Part shown: piece by piece, positions 8,830 to 16,254 of the stretch
Layout of the letters: each line of letters starts with the position of its first letter
How positions within the stretch are numbered: the first letter of the stretch is position 1
Assembly (NCBI GenBank): GCA_902495075.1
Contig: CABUVO010000021.1
Span: forward strand, 1-64,000
DNA: 64,000 nucleotides
Origin: an uncultured Porphyromonadaceae bacterium
GTDB lineage: Bacteria > Bacteroidota > Bacteroidia > Bacteroidales > Muribaculaceae
Direction of reading: 5' to 3'
Translations under genes and position numbers: made by a program
Notes under the pieces: generated by a model
Databases searched by the model: none
Seen by the model: the letters and a program-made list of their open reading frames with translations, nothing else
What the model was told of the DNA's origin: nothing

Positions 8830-9040
8830 TCGGAGACTTGATGTCAACGCCATATTTCTCTGCAAAACGCAGAATATTGCGTGCAAGCTCCGGTTTCAGC
8901 TCCTCAGGGCAATAACGGAAATAAGCCTCCGCCGCGCGCACATGGGTAGCATCGGGCATAGGATATTCGCGACGTTCCGGAAGTCCAAAAACATTATCCG
9001 GCAAATCTTTTCTCTCTTCAGCATCAAGTATGTCTTTCAT
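8804..9040 (-). CDS. Small conserved protein (DUF6582-like)
   Basis: A 78-residue hydrophilic protein. Its core, with NVFGLPERREYPM, then DATHVRAAEAYFRYC and ELARNI, matches a small domain I remember from phage and bacterial hypothetical proteins (FGIPE..YPL...HV..A...F), possibly DUF6582. No catalytic residues are evident. It is a real gene rather than a shadow: the pattern is family-like and it begins 10 nt from a dispersed repeat copy, as do the four-helix-bundle gene and secA. It overlaps the convergent S41 gene by 26 nt. Function is unknown. Confidence 0.7.
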   Translation of the reverse strand: MKDILDAEERKDLPDNVFGLPERREYPMPDATHVRAAEAYFRYCPEELKPELARNILRFAEKYGVDIKSPTILSFAGE

Positions 9041-9050
9041 ATGTATAATA

Positions 9051-9235
9051 ATTTAAGTTTCGCAAGCTTCAACTTAAAGTTTATGAGTTTATAAGTTTAA
9101 AAGTTTATATGACGCGACCAAAATTGAATACGACATTTATTCTGCAGCAAACTCTTCGCAGCAAACAAATAAACTTATAAACTGCGAGCAAAGCGATAAA
9201 CTTATAAACTTCAACTTTTCTCTTGCGAAAGTTGA
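9051..9235. repeat. Dispersed octamer-built element, copy 3
   Basis: 185 bp, the clearest copy. The left end is ATTTAAGTTTCGCAAGC and the right end CTTGCGAAAGTTGA, whose reverse complement matches the left end closely. Between them are 8-nt units (AAGTTTAT, GAGTTTAT, AAGTTTAA) on the left and ATAAACTT units on the right. It lies between the start of the minus-strand gene at 9040 and manA. Confidence 0.88.
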
Positions 9236-9270
9236 CTAAGTATAATTATAACAATCAACGGGTAAAAAAT

Positions 9271-10233
9271 ATGTGGAAATTTAATCCAATTTTGAAATCT
9301 ACTATCTGGGGCGGTGAAAGAATCGCTCCTTACAAAGGAATCAACACAGACCTTCATAATGTTGGAGAAAGCTGGGAACTCTCAGGCGTGGATGGTGACG
9401 AATCGATCGTTGCAGAGGGTTCTGACGCGGGACTGTCCCTACCTCAGATCATCGACAAATATGGAGCGTCATTGATGGGTCATAAGAATTATGAGAAATT
9501 CGGCAACCGTTTTCCGCTACTCATAAAATTCATAGATGCCCGCGAGGACCTCTCAGTGCAGGTGCATCCCGACGATGCAATGGCACAGAAATACGGGATG
9601 CCAAACGGCAAGACAGAGATGTGGTTCGTGCTTGATGCCGAAAAAGGAGCAAAACTTGCCAATGGTTTCCGCAACCCTGTCGATCCGGCAGACTACGAAA
9701 GGCTTGTTGAAACAGGAGAGATAGAGGATGTGCTCAATTTCGTAGAGATAAAACCAGGTGACACCTATTTTATTCCGGCGCGACGTGTACACGCCATAGG
9801 GAAAGGAGCCTTCGTGGCTGAGATTCAACAGACATCAGATGCAACCTATCGCCTTTATGATTATCATCGCAAAGACAAAAACGGCAATGAACGCGAACTC
9901 CACACAGTGCTCGCCAAAGAAGCCGTAAATTTCAACGACACGGATGGCAATCCGGTGGATTATATCGCCCTGGAGAATGTTCCGGTGAATCTGGTGCGTT
10001 GCCCCTTCTTCACCACGAATCTTCTGACTGCCGACCATGAACTGATGCGCGACTACCGTGAAAACGATTCGTTCGTGGTGCTTATCATCACGGCAGGAGA
10101 AGCCGAAATACGCAGCGAACAAGGATCCACATCAGTCAAACAAGGTGAAACCATCCTCATCCCAGCCAGCGCAAAAGGCGTATCCATTATTCCTTCGGGC
10201 ACCGTGTCGATCCTCGAGACATACGTAGGATAA
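9271..10233 (+). CDS. manA: Mannose-6-phosphate isomerase, class I
   Basis: A 320-residue type I phosphomannose isomerase that interconverts fructose-6-phosphate and mannose-6-phosphate, feeding GDP-sugars and glycans. The ATG at 9271 begins MWKFNPILKSTIWGG, a typical start; an in-frame TTG further upstream would read from inside the repeat. The cupin core has the zinc-binding motifs QVHPDD and KTEMWFVL, and later RRVHAIGKG. A second cupin-like segment forms the C-terminus. It stands alone between the repeat and aspS. Confidence 0.93.
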   Translation: MWKFNPILKSTIWGGERIAPYKGINTDLHNVGESWELSGVDGDESIVAEGSDAGLSLPQIIDKYGASLMGHKNYEKFGNRFPLLIKFIDAREDLSVQVHPDDAMAQKYGMPNGKTEMWFVLDAEKGAKLANGFRNPVDPADYERLVETGEIEDVLNFVEIKPGDTYFIPARRVHAIGKGAFVAEIQQTSDATYRLYDYHRKDKNGNERELHTVLAKEAVNFNDTDGNPVDYIALENVPVNLVRCPFFTTNLLTADHELMRDYRENDSFVVLIITAGEAEIRSEQGSTSVKQGETILIPASAKGVSIIPSGTVSILETYVG

Positions 10234-10263
10234 GTTTTTTCATCCTCTTTTTTGACTAAAGTA

Positions 10264-10294
10264 TTGACAAAGCGATGTTTTTTTGCTAATTTTG
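10264..10294 (+). promoter_or_regulatory. Promoter for aspS
   Basis: TTG at 10264-10266 and TAATTTTG at 10287-10294, separated by 20 nt, the canonical Bacteroidetes spacing. It leaves an untranslated leader of about 120 nt before the aspS start at 10421. I found no T-box or other riboswitch pattern in that leader. Confidence 0.75.
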
Positions 10295-10420
10295 CATATT
10301 TGAAGCGGATTATGTATGCAGCAGTGTGTGCATTTTCTGCAGCAGATTATCAGGAAAAAGCTTTTTAACTTGGTCGATAAGTACTTGTGCTTTAGACTGA
10401 AGATAACATTTTAGCTAAAA

Positions 10421-12175
10421 ATGTATAGAAACAGAACATGCGGCGAACTTCGCCTCGCCGATGCCGGACAGAGCGTGACACTCGCCGGCTGGGTGCAACG
10501 CACCCGCAAAATGGGCGGCATGACATTCGTGGATGTCCGCGACCGCTACGGCATCACCCAGGTGGTTTTCAACAATGAGATTGACCGCGAACTCACTGAA
10601 GCGGCAAATGCACTCGGACGTGAATTCGTGGTGCAGGTAACAGGGAAAGTAGAGGAGCGCAGCTCTAAAAACGCCAACCTGCCTACCGGCGATATCGAGG
10701 TAATTGCTGACAGCATCAAGATCCTCAATCGCAGTGAGATCCCCCCTTTCACTATTGAAGACAATACCGATGGTGGTGATGACCTCCGCATGAAATACAG
10801 ATATCTTGACCTCCGTCGGCCATGCGTGCGCCGCAATCTCGAACTCCGCCACAAGATGGCATTCGAGATACGCCGTTATCTTGACGCACAGGGATTCCTG
10901 GAGATCGAGACCCCTATACTTGTGAAATCCACGCCGGAAGGAGCCCGTGACTTTGTGGTGCCTTCTCGCATGAATCCTGGAGAATTCTACGCCCTTCCCC
11001 AGAGCCCGCAGCTTTTCAAGCAGCTCCTCATGGTGAGTGGCTACGACCGCTATTTCCAGATTGCCAAATGTTTCCGCGATGAAGACCTTCGCGCCGACCG
11101 TCAGCCGGAGTTTACTCAGATCGACTGTGAGATGAGTTTTGTAGAGCAGGAGGATGTTATCCAGACATTCGAAGGTCTTGTGAAACACATCTTCAAATAT
11201 GTGAAAGGAATCGATTTCACGGAGCCGTTCCCTCGCATCACATGGGCTGACGCAATGCAACGCTATGGTTCCGACAAGCCGGATATCCGCTTCGGCATGG
11301 AGTTTGTGGAACTCAACGATGTTGCGAAAGGAAAAGGTTTCAGCGTGATCGATGACGCAGAACTCACAGTCGGCATCGTTGCCAAGGGATGCGCAAACTA
11401 TTCACGCAAACAGCTCGACGAGCTTACGGAGTTTGTAAAGCGTCCGCAGGTTGGAGCCAAGGGTCTCATATATGTTAAATTCGAAGCTGACGGATCCATC
11501 AAGAGCTCTGTCGGCAAATTCTATAGCGAAGATGAACTTCGCGCATGGGGCAAAAAGGCGGGTGCCGAAGCAGGCGACCTGCTGCTCGTGATGACAGGTG
11601 AAGCGATGAAGACACGCAAACAGCTTTGCGAATTGCGTCTTGAACTCGGTAACCGCCTCGGACTCCGCGACAAGAACGTGTTCGCACCTCTTTGGGTTAT
11701 TGACTTCCCGCTCTTCGAATGGGACGAGGAAACGCAGCGTTACTACGCGATGCATCATCCCTTTACCTCTCCGAATCCGGAGGATATCCCGATGTTGAAG
11801 ACAGATACAGGCAAAGTGCGCGCTACGGCTTACGACATAGTGGTTAACGGGACAGAGCTTGGCGGCGGATCAATACGTATCCACGATGCAGCTCTTCAGG
11901 ACGAGATGTTTGAACTCCTCGGCTTCACGCCAGAACGCGCACACGAACAGTTTGGATTCTTAATGAATGCATTCAAATATGGGGCACCACCTCACGGAGG
12001 TCTTGCCCTCGGCTTCGACCGATTCGTGTCGATTCTCGCAGGTCTCGACACCATCCGCGATGTCATCGCATTCCCGAAAAACAACTCAGGTCGCGATGTG
12101 ATGAATGAGTCGCCATCACCAATCGATCAGGCTCAGCTCGATGAGCTTCAGCTTCAGCTGGCACCCCGCAAATAA
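10421..12175 (+). CDS. aspS: Aspartyl-tRNA synthetase
   Basis: A 584-residue class II aminoacyl-tRNA synthetase that charges tRNA-Asp in the cytoplasm. The N-terminal OB-fold anticodon-binding domain (about 1-105) opens with MYRNRTCGELR and GWVQRTRKMGG. The catalytic domain has motif 2 (FRDEDLRADRQPEFTQ) and motif 3 (GLALGFDRFVSILAG), with the bacterial GAD insertion domain between them. Length matches bacterial AspRS. Because the genome also has asnS (55432-56829), this enzyme probably discriminates tRNA-Asp from tRNA-Asn. Confidence 0.97.
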   Translation: MYRNRTCGELRLADAGQSVTLAGWVQRTRKMGGMTFVDVRDRYGITQVVFNNEIDRELTEAANALGREFVVQVTGKVEERSSKNANLPTGDIEVIADSIKILNRSEIPPFTIEDNTDGGDDLRMKYRYLDLRRPCVRRNLELRHKMAFEIRRYLDAQGFLEIETPILVKSTPEGARDFVVPSRMNPGEFYALPQSPQLFKQLLMVSGYDRYFQIAKCFRDEDLRADRQPEFTQIDCEMSFVEQEDVIQTFEGLVKHIFKYVKGIDFTEPFPRITWADAMQRYGSDKPDIRFGMEFVELNDVAKGKGFSVIDDAELTVGIVAKGCANYSRKQLDELTEFVKRPQVGAKGLIYVKFEADGSIKSSVGKFYSEDELRAWGKKAGAEAGDLLLVMTGEAMKTRKQLCELRLELGNRLGLRDKNVFAPLWVIDFPLFEWDEETQRYYAMHHPFTSPNPEDIPMLKTDTGKVRATAYDIVVNGTELGGGSIRIHDAALQDEMFELLGFTPERAHEQFGFLMNAFKYGAPPHGGLALGFDRFVSILAGLDTIRDVIAFPKNNSGRDVMNESPSPIDQAQLDELQLQLAPRK

Positions 12176-12182
12176 CATCACC

Positions 12183-12217
12183 CATTAAACATTCAACATT
12201 TCACATTAAACATTAAT
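12183..12217. repeat. Heptamer tract CATTAAA/CATTCAA
   Basis: Five 7-nt units (CATTAAA, CATTCAA, CATTTCA, CATTAAA, CATTAAT) between aspS and the Nif3-like gene. It is the same family as the tracts at 3621, 46501, 48874 and 62065. Confidence 0.8.
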
Positions 12218-12270
12218 TATAACTCTTGTCAACTCCACTCGACATACTGGAGGCCATAAAGGCAAAGAAG

Positions 12271-13056
12271 ATGGTGAAAGTTTCCGATATAGCCGCAGCT
12301 ATTGAGGAGTTTGCTCCCAAGTCGCTGCAGGAAAGTTATGACAACACAGGTCTTCAGGTTGGTGATCCTCAAATGGGGGTCACCGCCGCGTTGCTGTGTC
12401 TTGACATCACGGAAGAGATTCTTGACGAAGCCATCCAGCGACAATGCAACCTTGTAATCACACATCATCCGCTGATTTTTCACGGTTTGAAAGAGATAAC
12501 AGGCCGCACGGCAATCGAAAGGATTGTGGTGAAAGCCATTCGCAACAACATAGCGATCTATTCCGCCCATACAAATCTTGATTCGGCATGGGAGGGAGTA
12601 AGCCATGAGATGGCTCATATGCTCGACATCCGAGACCTTCAGGTGCTTGAACCCAAGGATGGCGAAGGCACCACTGGATTAGGCGTGATCGGAAACGTCA
12701 AACCCACGCCGAAGCTTGAATTTCTCCGTAAAGTCAAGGAGACTTTTGGAGTCAAGGCTCTGAGATTTTCAGAGCAGTCGCCGCAATTGGTGGTGAAAAG
12801 AGTTGCCCTCTGCGGAGGCGCGGGAGCATCACTGATTGGAGACGCTGTCAAGGCAGGTGCTGACGCAATCATCACCGGAGATGTGAAATATCACGATTTC
12901 ACAGCTTATGGACTTGACATCATCATTGCCGACATCGGTCATTATGAAAGCGAATTATGCGCATGCAAGATATTCTCACGCATCATCCGTGACAAATATC
13001 CCGATTGTCTCCTTTATTTCTCGGAAATGGAAACAAATCCTATCGGAGTGATGTAG
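12271..13056 (+). CDS. Nif3-like dinuclear metal center protein (YbgI family)
   Basis: A 261-residue Nif3/YbgI family protein, the short type without the PII-like insertion. The ATG at 12271 (MVKVSDIAAAIEEFAP) fits the family start; a TTG at 12226 would add 15 uncharacteristic residues. Metal-binding motifs are THHPLIFHG, YSAHTNLD and DIGHYESE, consistent with a two-metal centre. Members form hexameric rings. The activity is uncertain; GTP cyclohydrolase I type 2 is a common but weak annotation. The next gene is the zinc-ribbon coiled-coil protein, a pairing common in Bacteroidetes, and they are probably co-transcribed. Confidence 0.9.
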   Translation: MVKVSDIAAAIEEFAPKSLQESYDNTGLQVGDPQMGVTAALLCLDITEEILDEAIQRQCNLVITHHPLIFHGLKEITGRTAIERIVVKAIRNNIAIYSAHTNLDSAWEGVSHEMAHMLDIRDLQVLEPKDGEGTTGLGVIGNVKPTPKLEFLRKVKETFGVKALRFSEQSPQLVVKRVALCGGAGASLIGDAVKAGADAIITGDVKYHDFTAYGLDIIIADIGHYESELCACKIFSRIIRDKYPDCLLYFSEMETNPIGVM

Positions 13057-13065
13057 ATGGTTAAT

Positions 13066-13086
13066 AATTAGGAATTAGGAATTAAA
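13066..13086. repeat. Heptamer tract AATTAGG
   Basis: Three 7-nt units (AATTAGG, AATTAGG, AATTAAA) just before the zinc-ribbon gene. They are the reverse complement of the TTCCTAA-type module found at 3698, 15550 and 61767. Confidence 0.7.
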
Positions 13087-13099
13087 AAACATACCATAT

Positions 13100-13924
13100 A
13101 TGGCAACAGAGAAAAAAAGCGACAAAGAACGCAGTGTGGAAGAGCGTCTCAAAGCTCTATATCAACTGCAAACATACCTTTCGGAAATCGACCGCATCAA
13201 AACTCTGCGCGGCGAGCTTCCCAATGAAGTGAAAGACCGGGAGGATGAAATCGTACGTTATCAGACACGAATCGCCAAACACGAAGAGGAAATAGCAAGT
13301 CTCAACAGTCTCATCAAGACAAAGCAGGGGGAGATCGTTATGCGTCGCGAAAAAATCGCAAAATATGACGAGCAGATCAACAACGTGCGCAATAACCGAG
13401 AATTTGCTTATCTTGAGAAGGAGAAGGAATTTGAAAGCCTTGAGATAGAGCTTGCTGAAAAGAATATACGCGACGCTCATACCAAAATCGAAGCTAAGAC
13501 TGCTGAGATTGAACACGATAAAGAGGAACTCGCCGACAACGAGCATATCCTTGAACAGAAAAAAAAGGAACTCGATGAAATCATATCCGAGACCCGTCAG
13601 GAAGAAGAAGCTATCCGCGAGAAAGCAAAAGCACTCGAACCTCTTATTGACGACTATACACTCGCAGCATTCAAGCGAATCCGCAAAAATGCCCGCAATG
13701 GTCTTGGCATCGTAAGCGTGCAACGCAATGCATGTGGTGGATGTTTCAACCGTATCCCCCCACAGCGTCAGCTCGAAATCCGCATGCATAAGAAAGTTAT
13801 TGTATGCGAGTATTGCGGACGCATTATGATCGATGCTGCACTTGCCGGGGTTGAAGATATTCAGAAACCTGAGGTTGCCGAGAAAAAGAAAGGACGCAAG
13901 ACTGCCGATAAATCCGACAAATAA
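13100..13924 (+). CDS. Coiled-coil protein with C4 zinc ribbon
   Basis: A 274-residue protein of the CT398-like family: a long antiparallel coiled-coil hairpin (about 10-190, Glu/Lys/Arg/Ile-rich) followed by a four-cysteine zinc ribbon (NACGGCFNR, then VCEYCGRI). The tail is Lys-rich and probably disordered. Structural relatives bind RNA, flagellar or secretion components; the role in Bacteroidetes is not established. It directly follows the Nif3-like gene, and its stop codon overlaps the queD start by one base, so it may share a transcript with queD-queE. Confidence 0.88.
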   Translation: MATEKKSDKERSVEERLKALYQLQTYLSEIDRIKTLRGELPNEVKDREDEIVRYQTRIAKHEEEIASLNSLIKTKQGEIVMRREKIAKYDEQINNVRNNREFAYLEKEKEFESLEIELAEKNIRDAHTKIEAKTAEIEHDKEELADNEHILEQKKKELDEIISETRQEEEAIREKAKALEPLIDDYTLAAFKRIRKNARNGLGIVSVQRNACGGCFNRIPPQRQLEIRMHKKVIVCEYCGRIMIDAALAGVEDIQKPEVAEKKKGRKTADKSDK

Positions 13925-14256
13925 TGTATTATGTAAGGAAACGCCTGGAGGTGAGTGCAGCTCATCAGCTTGACCTGAGCTACGAGAGCAAGTGCTCACA
14001 ACTCCATGGTCATAACTGGATAATCATTGTGGAATGCCGTGCGCGTGAGCTTAACGCTGACGGCATGGTGGCAGATTTTACTCTGATAAAAAACAAGATA
14101 ATGAACATGCTCGATCACCGGGTGATCAATGATGTTCTCCCCTTCAATCCTACTGCGGAGAACATCGCCCGCTGGGTGGTTGACACTATTCCTTCATGCT
14201 ATCGTTGCGAGGTGCAGGAAAGCGAAGGGAATATGGCTGCATATGAGGAAGATTAA
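13924..14256 (+). CDS. queD: 6-carboxy-5,6,7,8-tetrahydropterin synthase
   Basis: A 110-residue enzyme of queuosine synthesis that converts 7,8-dihydroneopterin triphosphate to 6-carboxytetrahydropterin. Zinc ligands are His14 (SAAHQL) and His28/His30 (LHGHNW), and the nucleophile is Cys24 (KCSQLHGH). Length and motifs are standard. Its stop overlaps the start of queE by 14 nt, indicating translational coupling of consecutive steps. Confidence 0.95.
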   Translation: MYYVRKRLEVSAAHQLDLSYESKCSQLHGHNWIIIVECRARELNADGMVADFTLIKNKIMNMLDHRVINDVLPFNPTAENIARWVVDTIPSCYRCEVQESEGNMAAYEED

Positions 14257-14842
14257 CGAGATATTCTATTCCCTCCAGGGAGAAGGACATCATGAGGGTT
14301 ATCCTTCAGTGTTCGTCCGTTTTTCAGGATGCAATCTTAACTGCTCTTTTTGCGACACAGCCCATGACGAGGGTATATATATGGATGATGACGCGATAAT
14401 TCGCGCCATCAATCTTTATTCTGCCGACTGGGTTGTGCTGTCCGGTGGCGAACCCGCAATGTGGATAGACGAAGATTTCATTCATCTTCTTAAACGCGCC
14501 ACAGGAAAGAAGATAGCCATTGAGACCAATGGGACGTTCCCTGTGCCTGAAGGCATCGACTGGGTAACTGTAAGTCCGAAATCGGGATTTGAAGGTGCCG
14601 GAGATGCACCTGTGAGAGTAAAACATGCCAACGAAATCAAAGTTGTTGACATAGGTCAAGATCTCGATCCCTATTTCGACCTTCCCTGCCGAGGTGATGA
14701 TACTATAATGTATCTTCAGCCTTGCTATGTGCCGGATGAAGAGCAGTTCCGCCAAAACCGGCTAAGCACGGTTCGCCGCATTCTGGCAGATCCGAAATGG
14801 ACACTGTCAGTGCAGCTTCACCGCTATTTGGATATACCGTAG
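14243..14842 (+). CDS. queE: 7-carboxy-7-deazaguanine synthase
   Basis: A 199-residue radical SAM enzyme that turns 6-carboxytetrahydropterin into 7-carboxy-7-deazaguanine. The start at 14243 (MRKINEIFYSLQGEG) is chosen because the family begins this way; a longer reading would run through queD in another frame. The 4Fe-4S cluster ligands are Cys30, Cys34 and Cys37 (GCNLNCSFCD). The glycine-rich VLSGGEPAMW segment binds SAM. The 3' end overlaps convergent queC by 19 nt. Confidence 0.95.
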   Translation: MRKINEIFYSLQGEGHHEGYPSVFVRFSGCNLNCSFCDTAHDEGIYMDDDAIIRAINLYSADWVVLSGGEPAMWIDEDFIHLLKRATGKKIAIETNGTFPVPEGIDWVTVSPKSGFEGAGDAPVRVKHANEIKVVDIGQDLDPYFDLPCRGDDTIMYLQPCYVPDEEQFRQNRLSTVRRILADPKWTLSVQLHRYLDIP

Positions 14843-15462
14843 GCGTAAGCCAAAGCCTCTGCACGTTCAACACATGTGCCACATTTGCCGCAAGGCTTCT
14901 CGCCTCCTTTATAACAGGAATAAGTATGGTCGTAATCCACGCCAAGATTCTTGCCTATAACGGCAATTTCACCCTTGGTAATGTTAGTATAGGGCGCAAT
15001 GATGGAGACTCCATCATATGTGCCCTCTTTCATTGCCTCTGACATGGCTTTCACAAAGCCCTCACGACAATCCGGATATATCGCATGGTCTCCACCATGA
15101 TTTGCTATCATCACATGCTTCAATCCTCTTGATTCAGCAAGACCACATGCAACCGAAAGCATGATGCCGTTACGGAAAGGCACAACCGTCGATTTCATAT
15201 TCTCATCGGCATAATGACCTTCTGGAATCGCATCAGCCCCTGAAAGCAACGAGCTTTCGAAATACTCACCCATAAATTTCAATGGAATCACCAGATGCTC
15301 CACACCCAAAAGATTGCATTGCCAGCGCGCACACTCTATTTCGCGTGCATTATGATTCGAACCATAATCGAATGTTACCGCAAGCGCAATGCGCTCCTTC
15401 ATGTCGTGAAGCAGCGTGACCGAATCCATTCCCCCTGATAATACTATAATAGAATCTTTCAC
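14824..15462 (-). CDS. queC: 7-cyano-7-deazaguanine synthase
   Basis: A 212-residue ATP-dependent enzyme making preQ0 from 7-carboxy-7-deazaguanine and ammonia. The N-terminal PP-loop SGGMDSVTLL binds ATP. The C-terminal zinc site is the cysteine cluster CYKGGEKPCGKCGTC. It is transcribed opposite to queD-queE and overlaps queE tail to tail. Its start is followed upstream by a heptamer tract (15473-15605) that separates it from queF on the same strand. Confidence 0.95.
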   Translation of the reverse strand: MKDSIIVLSGGMDSVTLLHDMKERIALAVTFDYGSNHNAREIECARWQCNLLGVEHLVIPLKFMGEYFESSLLSGADAIPEGHYADENMKSTVVPFRNGIMLSVACGLAESRGLKHVMIANHGGDHAIYPDCREGFVKAMSEAMKEGTYDGVSIIAPYTNITKGEIAVIGKNLGVDYDHTYSCYKGGEKPCGKCGTCVERAEALAYAYGISK

Positions 15463-15472
15463 CCTTTTATAA

Positions 15473-15605
15473 ATGTGTAATGTGAAATGTGTAATGTGTA
15501 ATGAGGCTTTAGGCTTTAGGTTTTAGGTTTTAGAATTCGATACTATTAATTCCTAATTCCTAACTCCTAATTCCTAACTCCTAACTCCTAATTTTTAAAC
15601 CCTAA
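15473..15605. repeat. Heptamer composite tract between queC and queF
   Basis: About nineteen 7-nt units: ATGTGTA-type (four), ATGAGGC, TTTAGGC/TTTAGGT (three), TTTAGAA, spacer TTCGATACTATTAA, then TTCCTAA/CTCCTAA (six) and TTTTTAA, ACCCTAA. The module order is the same as at 3621-3872 and 61662-61797. The last 18 nt lie inside the queF coding region. Confidence 0.9.
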
Positions 15606-16058
15606 AGCCTCGATCTTGCGGGAGTGCACAAGATCCTGATGATCAGCATCACCCATGTTGGCAAAGGGATAGATGGAAATGCCACCACGAGGCATGAATA
15701 CCCCGCGGACCTCAATATATTTCGGGTCCATCAGTGCCGCAAGATCCTTCATTATAATATTCACGCAATCCTCATGAAAATCTCCATGGTTACGGAAACT
15801 GAATAGATAAAGCTTAAGGCTCTTACTTTCAACCATCCGTTCTCGAGGAATATATGTGATGTAGATATGTCCGAAGTCTGGCTGCCCCGTTTTAGGACAA
15901 AGAGTAGTGAACTCCGGACAGTCGAACGTTACCACATACTCATTCTCCGGATGTTTATTCTCGAACGTCTCCAACAGAGACGGATCATAATCAGTAGGAT
16001 ACTTCACCCCCTGGTTTCCCAGCAGGCTCACCCCTTCAAGTTCTTTTTCTGTTCTCAT
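15588..16058 (-). CDS. queF: NADPH-dependent 7-cyano-7-deazaguanine reductase
   Basis: A 156-residue reductase of preQ0 to preQ1, the next step after QueC. Catalytic Cys54 and Asp61 stand in TTLCPKTGQPDFGH, and the QueF motif is VESKSLKLYLFSF. The short single-domain type matches the unimodular family. The final residues (about ALGFKN) and stop are encoded by the edge of a heptamer tract, so the C-terminus may have been remade by repeat sequence. A -7 box ends 4 nt from the start codon, predicting a very short leader. No preQ1 riboswitch was recognised. Confidence 0.95.
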   Translation of the reverse strand: MRTEKELEGVSLLGNQGVKYPTDYDPSLLETFENKHPENEYVVTFDCPEFTTLCPKTGQPDFGHIYITYIPRERMVESKSLKLYLFSFRNHGDFHEDCVNIIMKDLAALMDPKYIEVRGVFMPRGGISIYPFANMGDADHQDLVHSRKIEALGFKN

Positions 16059-16062
16059 ACTG

Positions 16063-16070
16063 CAAAATTA
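16063..16070 (-). promoter_or_regulatory. -7 box for queF, nearly leaderless
   Basis: On the minus strand this is TAATTTTG followed by CAGT and the ATG at 16058. The closest -33 candidate is TTG at 16094-16096, 23 nt away. Transcription would begin at or within a few bases of the start codon. Confidence 0.6.
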
Positions 16071-16109
16071 CAAAAAATTCGAGAGATTGCCCACAATTGC
16101 CGACACATC

Positions 16110-16142
16110 AAAAAAACGGCCGCTCTCGCGAGTGACCGTTTT
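16110..16142 (-). terminator. Intrinsic terminator after lptF
   Basis: A 13-bp stem (16113-16125 with 16130-16142, one mismatch and one G-T pair) and a TCGC loop. Read on the minus strand it is followed by a run of T residues. It lies about 110 nt downstream of the LptF/G stop codon. On the plus strand it also has a TTTTCTTT tail, so it may act both ways. Confidence 0.75.
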
Positions 16143-16146
16143 CTTT

Positions 16147-16162
16147 AACAGGCATGCCTGTT
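16147..16162. repeat. Perfect 16-bp palindrome
   Basis: AACAGGCATGCCTGTT, a perfect palindrome 4 nt from the terminator and about 90 nt downstream of the LptF/G stop codon. It could be a dimeric protein binding site or part of the terminator structure. Confidence 0.55.
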
Positions 16163-16254
16163 AGAACTTAAACTTAATGAACAAAAATCTATCTTCTTTC
16201 TTTTCATTATTTAAAACATAAGAAAGGGGGAAATAGTTTTGAACATAATATATT

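Noticed and set aside
10295..10420. T-box or attenuator in the aspS leader
   Set aside because: No T-box consensus, specifier loop or terminator/antiterminator pair could be recognised, and T-boxes are not expected in this phylum.
10415..11260. 281-residue frame opposite aspS
   Set aside because: It lies wholly antisense to a well-conserved synthetase gene and its product has no recognisable pattern.
13157..13999. 280-residue frame opposite the zinc-ribbon gene
   Set aside because: Antisense shadow of a coiled-coil gene; Phe/Leu-rich product typical of reading such DNA backwards.
16059..16254. preQ1 riboswitch upstream of queF
   Set aside because: The -7 box lies almost on the start codon, leaving no leader for an aptamer; the hairpin further upstream is the terminator of the LptF/G gene.
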